Positions 27,927 through 37,800 of a stretch of 64,000 nucleotides of DNA are shown one piece after another (within the stretch, counting starts at the first letter, position 1; each line of letters begins with the position of its first letter). The DNA comes from Fibrobacterota bacterium (GTDB lineage Bacteria; Fibrobacterota; Fibrobacteria; UBA5070). Location: assembly GCA_016715065.1 (NCBI GenBank), contig JADKBN010000029.1:248001-312000 (forward strand), in the 5' to 3' direction. The position numbers and the translations under genes were made by a program. The notes beneath the pieces were generated by a model. The model was not told the DNA's origin. It did not search any database and saw only the letters and a program-made list of their open reading frames with translations.

Positions 27927-29164
27927 GGGGTCTCTCCCGCCCGGACGGTTTCGACGGCTTCCAGGAAACAGGTCACGAGGTCCGGCGGAGGCGCCTGGCC
28001 ATGGCGGCGCATCCAGTGGCCTTCCAGCACCGAGATCGGCGCGTCGGGCCCTCCCAGGTCGGTCTGGACGCGCAGGGGGGAGTCATCTGCCAGCGAAGCG
28101 CGGTGGAGCTTCGGGGCTCCCACCAATCGCGCAGGGAGGTTGGCAAGCAACGCCTCCGTGCGTTCGCGCAGATCGACCACCGGTCCGTCTTCGCGAAACG
28201 AAAGTTCCACCAGCGGCTGGAGAGCGCGCGGAAGGCCTCTGGCAGGCTCCCAGTCGATGCTCTGCACGGATTGCGAAAGTCCTTCCCAATCCACATCGGC
28301 TCCGCCCAACCGCAACAGGCGCACGGGTGCGGGCACCTCGATGGTTTCGATGTCGGGAGGCGAGTCTGGATGGATCTGTACGCACACAACGCCGTGGGCG
28401 TGGCGGATCTCGTCGAAATCCATGGCCAATGGGCTTCCCGAGTAGCGCACTTGATCGGATCCCACGGTCTGCATGCGGTGGATGTGACCCAGCGCCGTGT
28501 ACGTGGCTCCGCTGGCCACGGCGGCCAGGGGAACCGATTCCACCCCGCCGATCAAAATCCGTTCGGAGCCCGCTTTCTGGGTGCCGGCCAGTGTCAGGTG
28601 TCCGGTGCAGATCACGGGGATTCCCGGGTAGCGCTCGACGGCTCTTGTGGCCAGCAGTTCATATACCCTGCGGATCGCCTGGCCGCGGGCGTCTTCCGGG
28701 GACTGGTCGGGCTCGAGGCGACAGACCAGGTCCTGCGAGCGCAGGAAAGGCACGGCCAAGCAGATGGCTCCGATCGATCCGTCCGGATTGGCCAGGGGCA
28801 CCAAGTGGTCGTCGGGCTTCTCCGCGCGCCAATGACCGATCAGTCGGATCCTGCCCAAGGCGTCGGTGAAGGGTGAAGGGGCTTCAAGCCGGGCGGGCGA
28901 ATCGTGGTTTCCCGCCACGAGCACGGCCTGTGCGACAGGAAGTGTCTGGTGGAACTCCACCAGAAACCGCGCGAGGAGCGATTGCGCCTCGACGGGCGGA
29001 TGCAGCACATCGAAGATGTCTCCGCACACCACCAACGCATCGATCCGCTGGTCCCGGCAGGTTCCCAGCAACCACTCGAGGAACAGCTCCTGCTCGGACA
29101 AGCGGGAATGGCCACCCAGTTCGAGTCCCAGATGCCAGTCGGAGGTGTGCAGGATTCGAGGCAC
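27923..29164 (-). CDS. sbcD: SbcD nuclease subunit
   Basis: 413 residues from ATG 29164 (MPRILHTSDWHLGLELGGHS). It is a metallophosphoesterase of the Mre11/SbcD type with all metal motifs: SDWHLG, CGDIFD, AGNHDS, CTGHLTL and ALGHIHRMQ. The C-terminal capping region (~residues 270-413) is normal. It forms the SbcCD complex with the gene that follows, whose start overlaps this stop by four bases. Since sbcC carries an in-frame stop, the intact sbcD argues that the loss is recent or is a base-call error. Confidence 0.93.
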   Translation of the reverse strand: MPRILHTSDWHLGLELGGHSRLSEQELFLEWLLGTCRDQRIDALVVCGDIFDVLHPPVEAQSLLARFLVEFHQTLPVAQAVLVAGNHDSPARLEAPSPFTDALGRIRLIGHWRAEKPDDHLVPLANPDGSIGAICLAVPFLRSQDLVCRLEPDQSPEDARGQAIRRVYELLATRAVERYPGIPVICTGHLTLAGTQKAGSERILIGGVESVPLAAVASGATYTALGHIHRMQTVGSDQVRYSGSPLAMDFDEIRHAHGVVCVQIHPDSPPDIETIEVPAPVRLLRLGGADVDWEGLSQSVQSIDWEPARGLPRALQPLVELSFREDGPVVDLRERTEALLANLPARLVGAPKLHRASLADDSPLRVQTDLGGPDAPISVLEGHWMRRHGQAPPPDLVTCFLEAVETVRAGETP

Positions 29165-29220
29165 CTACCAGAAATACACCTCCGACGACCCGCTTGCCAA
29201 GGTCGGCGTACGGGGATTCG

Positions 29221-32019
29221 TCAGCGCGAGGCATCCGGTGGGCGGGGCGTGCGGTTGTTCGCCCACTGCGAGACCCGCCGCAATTCCCAAAGATCGGTCG
29301 ACCAGGGAAAGCCGCGCACGTAGTCGTCCACCTTCTGGTGCCAGACCACCAGGTCGTTTTTCTGGAGAGCAAAAAGGGCGCAAAGCAAGGGCACGTCGGT
29401 CGCCGGGACCGATGCGCCGCTGAACGAGGTCTTGAGCGTGCTCTCGTCGATGCGACCCAGAAGGAACGATGCGGATTGCCGCAACAACCAGGATGCTCCC
29501 TCGGCCTGGAGAATGGCTTCCCAGCGAGCTTTGGCGTCCCGGCGGGCCAGGACCGTGGCCACCCCCCACTCGAAGGTGGCTTGGCTCACCAGGTCGGGAT
29601 CGGAAGCAGGATCTTCCGTCACCTGCCGGAACCATTTTTCGGCTTCCGCGGGCCGGCCCTCCCAGGCATGGGTCTTGCCCAATTCCAGCATGGCCTCGTG
29701 GCGGGCGCGGACGGCTTTGGGGTGGAGCTCGGATTGGGCGATCCTGCGCAGCAGTTCCATGGCCTCGTCGATTTTTTTCACGTCGCGAAGATGCTTGGCT
29801 TTCACGATGGTCAAACCGGCGGCGACCTCGGGAGAGGACCGTTGGTAGTAGTTGGAAAATTGCAGTGCGGTCACCAGAAATCCAGTGTCGGCCGCGATCC
29901 CGGCCCATAGCCGCAGCGCTTCGGCGAAACGCAGGTGCTGGGGTCCGAACTGGCTTTGGTGCGATGGCACCGCATGGGCGAGCGCACGCAGAACGGTCTC
30001 TCCGTCGCTGGAACACCCGAAGAACATGGGCTGGGACAGATCCAGACATGGTTCCATCCGGTCCAACTGCAACTGGATGCCGGCGATCACCGTCGGGTTG
30101 TCCGGCGATTCGTCGGCCAACACCTGCAGGAGCTTGAGAGATTGGGTGCCATCACCGACCTTGCGCTCGGCGTGGCTTCGCAAAAGCAGTGCGCGGGCGC
30201 GAAGGTTCCGATTCGCTGGCTTCTGGGCCACCTCCTCGAACAGGTCCTTGGCTTGGGCCAATTGTTTGCGCGCCAGCAGCACCGTGCCCAGCTTCAGCCG
30301 CGCCTCCTGGGCGGACGGGTGCGAAGGATAGGCTTGGGCCACCAGCCGGTAGGCGTCCATCGCGCGGTCCAGCTCTCCGATGTCCAGGAATGCATCGGCC
30401 ACCACGGTGGGTTCGGGACGCAACGCTACCGCGCGTCTGCGCACGCGGATATTGTCGATGGACAGGTTCCCGTTCCAAGTGGAAAATCCCAGATGGCATC
30501 CGCCCTTGGGCAGAAGGGGCTGGACCAGAGGACGCTCTTCCACGAGCTTGCCGTCCACCTCCAAGCGCAACATCTCGCGGTCGCGCTCGATGGCGACATG
30601 ATAGGCGTGGTCTGGCTGCAGGTACACTTGGCGCGCGAGCCAGCGGATTTCCGGACCGGCCTCGATTCCGGCCTGTTGGGTACCGCTGCGTCCGAGGATG
30701 AACCTCGCGCCTTCCTGAGGAGACTCGCCGCACAGATAGGCGTTGAAATCGTGGTTGGTTCCGGCCAGGCCGGTGATGTCGAATTCCAACCTCACGTCTC
30801 CGGGGAATTCGCTGGTGGAGCGGGCCATGGAGTAGCCCGTTGCGTGGCAGACCAATCGGCCTTCGTCCACCTTCCAGTCCTGCGAGACCGCGCCTGCCGT
30901 GTCGGTCGGGTCGTTGAGCCGAAACGATTTGAACTCGAGGTTCGGGGTGGGCGAGTCGAAGGTCTCCTCGATGGAAATCGTCCAGGAAGGCTTGGACAGG
31001 CTGTCCTGGACGTTCCACCAGACGGTCCCGCCCGCGAGGGCGAAGAGCACTCCTCCGGCGATCCAGAGGTTCCGGGCGTTGTCGTGCGCCCAGTGCCGGA
31101 AGCGGCGGCCCAAGGTGGGGCGGCGGACGGAAACGGGTCGGCCGGAAAGCCAGGACCTCAGATCCGATGCGAAGGCACCGATGGTGGCGTAGCGTTCGGA
31201 GCGGTCCCGCGCCATGGCCTTGTGGACCACCGCCGACAAATCCTGGTCGACCCACGGGCAGAGCTGCCGCAGCGGGACGGGGTCGGCGCCGATCACGTTG
31301 ACCACGGTCTGGTGGAAGGAGCGCGGATCCAGGTACGGGTTCTTGAACGAAATCAGTTCGTACAGCAGGATGCCCAGGGAGCAGATGTCCGTGGTGCGGT
31401 CGATCCCGCCGCCCCTGGCCTGTTCCGGGCTCATGTAGGCGGGGGAGCCGATCATCTCGCCTTCGCTGGTGAGCGAGGCGCCGCTGGACATGGACAGGTC
31501 CTTGGCCAGCCCGAAATCGATGACCACGGGAAGGTCGTTTCGCATCAGCACGTTGGACGGCTTGAGGTCGCGGTGCATCACGCCGTGCTCGTGGGTGTAG
31601 GCGATGGCCTCGGCCACCTCCGCGGCGATCCGGACCGATTGTTCCAGGGCCGGGGTCTCCTCGCGCTGGTACTCGGACAGATTCTGTCCCTCGATCATCT
31701 CCATGGAGATGTACCAGGCGCCGCGATCCTGGCCGATGTCGTGGACCTGCACGATGCTCGGGTGCTGGAGCCGCGCGACGGTGCGGGCCTCGTGCAAAAA
31801 GCGCGTGACGAATTTCTCGTCGCGGGTCAGGGTGCCGGGCAGGACCTTTAGGGCGACCACCCGTTGCAGCTCGACGTCCCGGGCCTTGTACACGGTGGCC
31901 ATGCCGCCCGCGCCGATTTCGCCCAGGATTTCGTAACGACCGAGCCGTTGGCCAGGAGCGAGTTCCAGAAGCCGGTTCGCTGCCGGTTTCGGGCGACTGT
32001 CTTGGCCGAAATCCGTCAT
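29221..32019 (-). CDS. Membrane Ser/Thr protein kinase with repeat-rich C-terminus
   Basis: 932 residues from ATG 32019 (MTDFGQDSRPKPAANRLLEL), overlapping the upstream stop as ATGA. Residues ~27-290 are a complete Hanks kinase: GEIGAGGMATVYKARD, VALK, HRDLKPSN at ~148, DFGLAKD at ~166, GSPAYMSPEQ. One membrane helix follows (residues ~313-331, LWIAGGVLFALAGGTVWW). Outside it lie a LamG/concanavalin-like beta domain (~345-520) and helical repeats of TPR type (~530-900). The layout suggests a sensor that binds a ligand outside and phosphorylates proteins inside. The ligand and targets are unknown. Confidence 0.88.
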   Translation of the reverse strand: MTDFGQDSRPKPAANRLLELAPGQRLGRYEILGEIGAGGMATVYKARDVELQRVVALKVLPGTLTRDEKFVTRFLHEARTVARLQHPSIVQVHDIGQDRGAWYISMEMIEGQNLSEYQREETPALEQSVRIAAEVAEAIAYTHEHGVMHRDLKPSNVLMRNDLPVVIDFGLAKDLSMSSGASLTSEGEMIGSPAYMSPEQARGGGIDRTTDICSLGILLYELISFKNPYLDPRSFHQTVVNVIGADPVPLRQLCPWVDQDLSAVVHKAMARDRSERYATIGAFASDLRSWLSGRPVSVRRPTLGRRFRHWAHDNARNLWIAGGVLFALAGGTVWWNVQDSLSKPSWTISIEETFDSPTPNLEFKSFRLNDPTDTAGAVSQDWKVDEGRLVCHATGYSMARSTSEFPGDVRLEFDITGLAGTNHDFNAYLCGESPQEGARFILGRSGTQQAGIEAGPEIRWLARQVYLQPDHAYHVAIERDREMLRLEVDGKLVEERPLVQPLLPKGGCHLGFSTWNGNLSIDNIRVRRRAVALRPEPTVVADAFLDIGELDRAMDAYRLVAQAYPSHPSAQEARLKLGTVLLARKQLAQAKDLFEEVAQKPANRNLRARALLLRSHAERKVGDGTQSLKLLQVLADESPDNPTVIAGIQLQLDRMEPCLDLSQPMFFGCSSDGETVLRALAHAVPSHQSQFGPQHLRFAEALRLWAGIAADTGFLVTALQFSNYYQRSSPEVAAGLTIVKAKHLRDVKKIDEAMELLRRIAQSELHPKAVRARHEAMLELGKTHAWEGRPAEAEKWFRQVTEDPASDPDLVSQATFEWGVATVLARRDAKARWEAILQAEGASWLLRQSASFLLGRIDESTLKTSFSGASVPATDVPLLCALFALQKNDLVVWHQKVDDYVRGFPWSTDLWELRRVSQWANNRTPRPPDASR

Positions 32020-32966
32020 GGGGACCCGATCTTCGCGAGGATCGCTTCGAGGTCGGCGGGCAGTGGGGCGTCGAACCAGACCTCGCGCCCCCAAAGGCGC
32101 AAGCCCAGCCGGGAAGCATGCAGAAACGGCCGCTTGAGTCCGAGGGTCTTCGCGTGGCCGTAGCGGTCGTCGCCCGCGACGGGGTGCCCGATCGAGGCCA
32201 TGTGCGCTCGGATCTGGTGGAGCCTTCCGGACAGAATCTGGACCTCCAGCAGCGCATAGCCGCGAAAGCGCTTGCGGATCTTCCAGCGCGTTTCCGCCTC
32301 GACCCCTTCGCCCTCCTGGGCGATGATGGACTTGGCGCCCCGGTCGCGCGAGTCGATCCTTTCGAGCCGGTCGCTGACCACGCCTTTGGCGCGATCGGGA
32401 ACGCCTTCAACCAGCGCCAGATATTCTTTCGTGGCCTGTTTGGTCTGGATCTGCTTTTGCACATCCAGCAGGAGTTTGCGGGTCTTGGCGACCACCACGA
32501 CTCCCGACGTTCCCCGGTCGAGTCGGTGGGCCAGAGCGGGCTGGAAGACGCTGGGTGAACGCCCCAGATCCTGCTGGACGCGCTCGATCAGAGTGGTTCC
32601 CGGCGGTGTTCCGGTTCCCGGATGGACCGACATTCCCGCGGGTTTGTCGATCACCAGAATGTCGTCGTCTTCGAAAATGATCCCGACTTTGGTGCGCAAT
32701 CCACCCATGCCGGCGGTGGAGTCCGGTGCTTTGCGAAGCTCATCCGGAGGGACGTTCACGGTGATGAGCATCCCTGCTTCCAGACGCAATTCCTGCTTGG
32801 CGCGTTTGCCGTCCACGCGCACATCGCCTTTGCGCAGGAGGCTGAAGATCCGGGAGAGCGGCACCTCGGGCAGGACACGACGCAGATAGCGGTCAAGCCG
32901 TTGCCCCGCGTCCCCTTCGGGCACGGGAAACTCTGTCCTCGACTTGGATTCCGTCACGGTACTCAT
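32016..32966 (-). CDS. RluA-family 23S rRNA pseudouridine synthase
   Basis: 316 residues from ATG 32966 (MSTVTESKSRTEFPVPEGDA). An N-terminal S4 RNA-binding domain (LSRIFSLLRKGDVRVDGKRA) precedes the catalytic domain: ILVIDKPAGMSVHPG, ALAHRLDRGTSGVVVVAK with the catalytic Asp, LVEGVP, and RLHQIRAHMASIGHPVAGD. The S4 domain and motifs fit RluC or RluD; the exact uridines modified cannot be told from sequence alone. It precedes the kinase gene with a four-base overlap and is divergent from the gene at 33112. Confidence 0.9.
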   Translation of the reverse strand: MSTVTESKSRTEFPVPEGDAGQRLDRYLRRVLPEVPLSRIFSLLRKGDVRVDGKRAKQELRLEAGMLITVNVPPDELRKAPDSTAGMGGLRTKVGIIFEDDDILVIDKPAGMSVHPGTGTPPGTTLIERVQQDLGRSPSVFQPALAHRLDRGTSGVVVVAKTRKLLLDVQKQIQTKQATKEYLALVEGVPDRAKGVVSDRLERIDSRDRGAKSIIAQEGEGVEAETRWKIRKRFRGYALLEVQILSGRLHQIRAHMASIGHPVAGDDRYGHAKTLGLKRPFLHASRLGLRLWGREVWFDAPLPADLEAILAKIGSP

Positions 32967-33111
32967 GTTACCAGATTCCCCCTTCGACTCGCAAGTCGAT
33001 TCGAATTCCACTTCAAGCGTTGAACGCACATCTTGCAACTACGCATACATTGATTTCCTGCAGGTGAAAACTTTGTGGCCAAAGAGGGGCACTAGGGGAT
33101 AGCATTTGAAC

Positions 33112-34020
33112 ATGTCGCGCATTTTGGTGGTGGACGACGAGCCGGCGATCCGTTGGACGCTTCGGGACCTTCTGACCAGTTGTGGTCACGAGGTGGTGGA
33201 GGCGGAGGATGGCCAAGAGGGGCTGGAAAAGGCTCTGGCGGAGCCATTCGATCTGGTTCTGTCCGACATTTCCATGCCCAGGCTTTCCGGGATCGAGCTT
33301 CTCAAACGACTGGAGGTCGCTCGACCTCGCATGCACCGAGTCCTGCTCACCGCCCACACCTTGGATGAATACATCGACCTTCTGGTGGGAAACAACCTGT
33401 CGTGCGTGCTCACGAAATCGGTGCCCTTCCCCGTCGACGAAGTGCTTTCGACGGTGGACGCCCTGCTGACCCGACAGATTTTTGGCATCGAACGCCATCT
33501 TTCCGAAATCCTCTTTCGATCCAAGATGACTGTCCGAAACCACCAGGAGATGGTCAACGCTTGCGATTCCTTGAGCGAGGTCGCCACCAATCGCCGGCGG
33601 CACCACCTGCTCACCGTGCTCAACGAGATGGTGACCAACGCGATCTACTACGGAGCGATGAACCTTCCGGGCGACCAAAAAGAGACCTGGCATCATGATT
33701 TCCAGATTCCGCAGGAGCAGGCGGTGGAGATCGAACTGGCCGAAGGACCCGACCGCAAGGTGATCTCCATCCTCGACCACGGCGGTAGACTGGAGCGCAA
33801 GACCGTTCTGCACTGGCTTCACCGACAGATGAGCCAAGACCAGAACGGATTGCCGTTGGGCATCTTCGACAACCATGGCAGAGGATTTTTCATTTCCCGC
33901 ACCTTTTCCGACCGGCTTTCGATTTCCATCGAGCGCGGCAAGAGATGCGAGATCACCATGGTCCTCTACAACGAAGCTCCGCCGTTGGGCGAAAAACCGT
34001 TGGTGATCCTGGAGATCTGA
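33112..34020 (+). CDS. Response regulator fused to HATPase-type domain
   Basis: 302 residues from ATG 33112 (AGGGGAT upstream). Residues 1-120 are a receiver domain: ILVVDDEPAIRW, phospho-acceptor in LVLSDISMPRLSG, LLTAHT, and a Lys in LTKSVPFP. Residues ~160-300 are a GHKL-type ATPase fold like anti-sigma kinases: N-box LNEMVTNAIYYGA, then DHGGRL, and the G-box NHGRGFFISRTFSDRL. There is no dimerisation/His box, so it is not an ordinary histidine kinase. A receiver controlling a serine-kinase/ATPase output, as in partner-switching systems, is the best reading. No sigma or anti-anti-sigma gene lies nearby. Confidence 0.75.
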   Translation: MSRILVVDDEPAIRWTLRDLLTSCGHEVVEAEDGQEGLEKALAEPFDLVLSDISMPRLSGIELLKRLEVARPRMHRVLLTAHTLDEYIDLLVGNNLSCVLTKSVPFPVDEVLSTVDALLTRQIFGIERHLSEILFRSKMTVRNHQEMVNACDSLSEVATNRRRHHLLTVLNEMVTNAIYYGAMNLPGDQKETWHHDFQIPQEQAVEIELAEGPDRKVISILDHGGRLERKTVLHWLHRQMSQDQNGLPLGIFDNHGRGFFISRTFSDRLSISIERGKRCEITMVLYNEAPPLGEKPLVILEI

Positions 34021-34041
34021 GCGCCTCTCCAGGAAGGTTCG

Positions 34042-34491
34042 TCAGGCGGGTAGAAGCGCTTGGACCAACGCTTGGACGGATTTGCCATCCGCACGACCCT
34101 TGGTCTTGGGAGAAACGACACCCATCACCTTGCCCATTTCCTTGCGGGAGGTTGCTCCCACCGTGGCGATGGCTTCGCGCACCAAGACTTCGAGTTCATC
34201 CGGTGTCAGCTGTGCAGGCTGGTAGTTGCGAAACAGATCTGCCTGGGTCCGCTCGCGCTCGGCGAGTTCGGGCCGTCCGCCGGCATCCATCTGGGATGCC
34301 GCATCTTCGCGTTGCTTGATCGCTTTGGTCACCGCAGCGACGCAATCGTCGTCGGTCGGTTCCCTGCGTCCGGCATCGATGGCGATCTTCTTGATGTCGG
34401 AGGTGAGGGTTCGCAGGGCCAGGAGCTTTTCCTGGTCACGCGCCTTCATGGCCTCCTTCACGTCCTCCTGGAGTTTCAGGAAGACGGACAT
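34042..34491 (-). CDS. yqeY: GatB/YqeY-domain protein
   Basis: 149 residues from ATG 34491 (MSVFLKLQEDVKEAMKARDQ). It is a YqeY-like protein with the helical domain also found at the end of GatB: LRTLTSDIKKIAIDAGR, then QREDAASQMDAGGRPELAER, and the C-terminal GKVMGVVSPKTKGRADG. These proteins are thought to help tRNA-dependent amidation or tRNA handling. It directly follows rpsU (one base between stop and start), a pairing found in many bacteria. Confidence 0.9.
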   Translation of the reverse strand: MSVFLKLQEDVKEAMKARDQEKLLALRTLTSDIKKIAIDAGRREPTDDDCVAAVTKAIKQREDAASQMDAGGRPELAERERTQADLFRNYQPAQLTPDELEVLVREAIATVGATSRKEMGKVMGVVSPKTKGRADGKSVQALVQALLPA

Positions 34492-34492
34492 C

Positions 34493-34696
34493 TCAATAGC
34501 CCCGGTTGCGCGCGGAGTTTTCCTTCACGGCCTTGCGACGGGCGGCGTTCTCGCGACGCTTGCGGCTTTCGCAGGGCTTCTCGTAGTACTGGCCCTTCTT
34601 GACGTCGGAAATGATCCCGGTCTTCTCGCAGGTCTTGGTGAAGCGGCGAAGAGCCTTTTCGAACGATTCGTTGGCACGGACAATGACGCCGGTCAT
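34493..34696 (-). CDS. rpsU: 30S ribosomal protein S21
   Basis: 67 codons from ATG 34696 (MTGVIVRANESFEKALRRFT). It has the S21 pattern: VxVxxNESFEKALRRFKK, a middle GIISDVKKGQYYEKPCE, and a highly basic tail (RKRRENAARRKAVKENSARN). It helps base pairing between mRNA leaders and 16S rRNA. A GGAG-type site lies before the ATG. yqeY follows in the same transcript. Confidence 0.95.
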   Translation of the reverse strand: MTGVIVRANESFEKALRRFTKTCEKTGIISDVKKGQYYEKPCESRKRRENAARRKAVKENSARNRGY

Positions 34697-34864
34697 GGAA
34701 AAACTCCTGGAAATGGGTTGGAGGGGGAAAGATGCCATATATTTCGCCGATTGGGAAGAGGGGGGAGACGCTCTCCTTGCGAAAACCGGACCGAAAGCGA
34801 TTCCCGAGTGGCCTCGAACGTCGTTTCGTTCCGTTTTTGGCGCCCCACCCCTATATCCCCCAGA

Positions 34865-37800
34865 TCAGCGCAAGATGGGTGGAAGTCCAATCGATTGGCG
34901 GATCGACGCCCCTTCCAAGATGCCCCAGCGAGCGATGGGCATCGGGTCCAGGTGGATGGCCTCCGGTCCTTGACCTTCCCTTGAAAGATGAGTTCTGCCG
35001 CGGGCATCCACGATACGGAGCTTCCATGGACCTTCGATGTTCACATGAAGCGATCGGTTTGCGATGGAAATGGGCATCCGGTTGTTCACGCGATTGGGCT
35101 TGGTTCCCAACGCTTGACCGCGCGTTCCCAGATACATCACGTTGTCGAGACCAAGACTGAAATCGCCAGCGCCCTGCATGCGAAATTCCAGTTGGGTGAG
35201 TTGGAATTCATCCAGGGGTTCCGCCGGGATGCCCCAGCCCGCTTGCTGAAAGTCAGAAAAGAGGATTTCCTTGTGAACCCATTTTCCCTTGGTGATCGAG
35301 AGGTTCGCGAAGTGAACATCCCAGTCCGGCATGTTCTTGCGGAAGCCGAACAGGGCAAGGGAGGCCCCGGTGCCGGTGGAAGCGGACTTGTAGTCGAAGG
35401 CGATCCCGGCAAGATCGTGTTGAAGATTGACCTCGTCCGGTCCGCTGACCTTGAAGAAGGATGCGCCTACGAAATTCTTGTAGCCAAGCGCCGGGGGCTG
35501 TCCGATATGACCTTGCACCAAAAGATACGGCGAGCCCTTTCCGCCGACAGTATCGATCAAGGTGTCGAACTTGGCGGAATCGGGGATTTCGCTGGTGTAT
35601 ACATACCATGCGGAATCCCAGGTGGTGCGGGAGTGGCGGTCGTTGAAATCGCTGATCAGCACCACCGGGCGCGGTTTTCCCATCACCGAGAAGGCAAGCG
35701 TGTCGATGATCGAATCGCCTTCGGCATTTTTGAACGCGAGATGGAGCTTCCAGGCGCCCTCGCCGAACTCGGATCCTGCGATCTTCAGGACCCACGACTC
35801 GCTGGTGCCGTCCCAAACGCTGTCGGTGGTCGTGATGGGTCCGGAGTGCGAGCCTGCCTCCCAGGCGCCTGAAACAAGGTGTGAGCCCGGCGCGATCGTC
35901 CAGCCGGACAGAGCCAGGGTGTCCTCGACGGTGAGCTTGGTCGTCCTTGCCAGCAGATGTGGCGTGCGGATTTTGCCTGCCGAGCGGGATCCGCGCACGA
36001 TCGCGATGCCAAGCGGTGGAACGCGCACGGTTCCGTCCCAATTGGACGGAATCCGTCTTGAAGAAGGTCCGTTGTCCGGGAACGCATATGCGGAGGCGTC
36101 CGTCCCGTTCCAAGCGTATTCGCCGGACCCCCAGCTCATCAGATCGCCGGAGGGGAAGGGTGTCGGGTCCATGGCGACCTTCACCGTATCGTTGCCGAGA
36201 TTGAAGGCCAATACGGAAGTTCGGCCTTGGTTTCGCACGGCAAAGAGTCTCGCACCCGCGACCTGGTCGATCGGAAGGATCGTATCCGTGCCGGAGGTGT
36301 CGAGCCATTCGCGCAGCAGCGTGCGCAGCATCCAGAACGTACCGACAGGCGCCTGGCCCAAGGTCGAGTGGGCGCCATATTTGGTTGGAGTGAACGCCCC
36401 CATGGATCCCCAGGTTCCGTCGGTTCCCACCGAGCCTTCTTCGGTCAGTTGCCAGAAAATGGCACCTCCGCGGTTTCCGAAGCGTTGGATGTAGTGGGCC
36501 AGCACCAAACCGGCCGAAGATGCGCCCGACACTTCCTGTTGAAGCGAGCTTCGGATTCCCACCATGGCGTTGTATTCCGAATTCCACACCTCGCGGGACT
36601 CGGGGCCGGCGAGGGTCCGTTCGATCAGATTGGCGAGCGAATCGAAGGCCGCACCCTTGCCGTCGCAGGAGCGCAGCATGTCGGCGCGGTCGGAGGTGTT
36701 CTCGTAGTAGTAGGGGTAGGTGTGGACATCGACGCCATCCAAATACCGCGATCCGTCCGCCCGTTCGGCGCTGTCGACGAATCGAAGAAAGCCTTCCAGC
36801 CAGGGGCGGCCGTCGAAGTCGCCGGAAGCATCCTTGAGCCAGTCCGATTCCGGGGTGAGGGGACCGGAAATCTGGATGGTGGGATCCACGGCCTTCATGG
36901 CCTTGGCGAACTTCACGAAGCGGGTTGCGTATTGTCGGGCGCTGACCGATCCGCCTTCTTCCCACGCACCGCTGTTTTCATTGCCGATCTGCCAACGTTT
37001 GATGCCGTGCTTTTTCGTGAGGTTCGCATAGCGGACCCAGGAAGCGGCTTCTTCCGCGGTTCCCGTCCCGTAGTTCACGGTGATCAGGGGGATGGCGCCT
37101 GGGTAAGCGGCGATCCATGCCATGTAGGTGTCGAAGTCCCAATTGCTGGTGCTTGTTTCCTTCATGGAGGCGGGATGGGCCGATGTCGCGATCACCTTGG
37201 TTTGGGTGGTCGGGTCCGGCGCCGAGACACCGACTTGTTTGCCCGCGTTCCAAAGCGATGCCTCGGCGACTTTCCAGGCGCCACCTTTTGGTGCCACGGG
37301 ACGGACTCCCACAAAGCGGGCATTCTGACCGGAAAGTTTGAGTCTGGTCCATTCGGCGGCCGTCACGACTGTGTCGATCACCCAGCCCGAGTGCTGTTGG
37401 TTGGGGGGTGGATACACCCCTGGGGATCCGGTCCAGTGGAGAATCTGGATGGAATCCGGGAGGGGAGCGAGGAGATTCAGGACGATCGAGTCGAGGGGAG
37501 CCGATTTGCCAAGGTCCAGCAGAAACCAGCCTGGCGTTGCAGGGTGGTCGGGATTTGACCACCAATAAGTGGAGGTGTCCCCGTCTGTGATGCGACTGTA
37601 TCCTTGGACGGAAGCATCGGCTTTCGTGGATCCCCGGTGGATGGTCTGGGTGCGCCATCCTGGCTTGTAGGACGAATCTGAAGCGATCCAGACAGAATCC
37701 GTGTCGTATGTGCCTGCGCCGTTCCAGTGGTATTCGTTGGACGCCGACCCATTCGGGAAGCGGAACAGGTGCTGGTCGGCTTCCTGCATGGCGCGCTTGA

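Noticed and set aside
25248..29910. Very long plus-strand frames opposite sbcC and sbcD
   Set aside because: They mirror the coiled-coil codons of SbcC and the SbcD domain. All protein motifs are on the minus strand.
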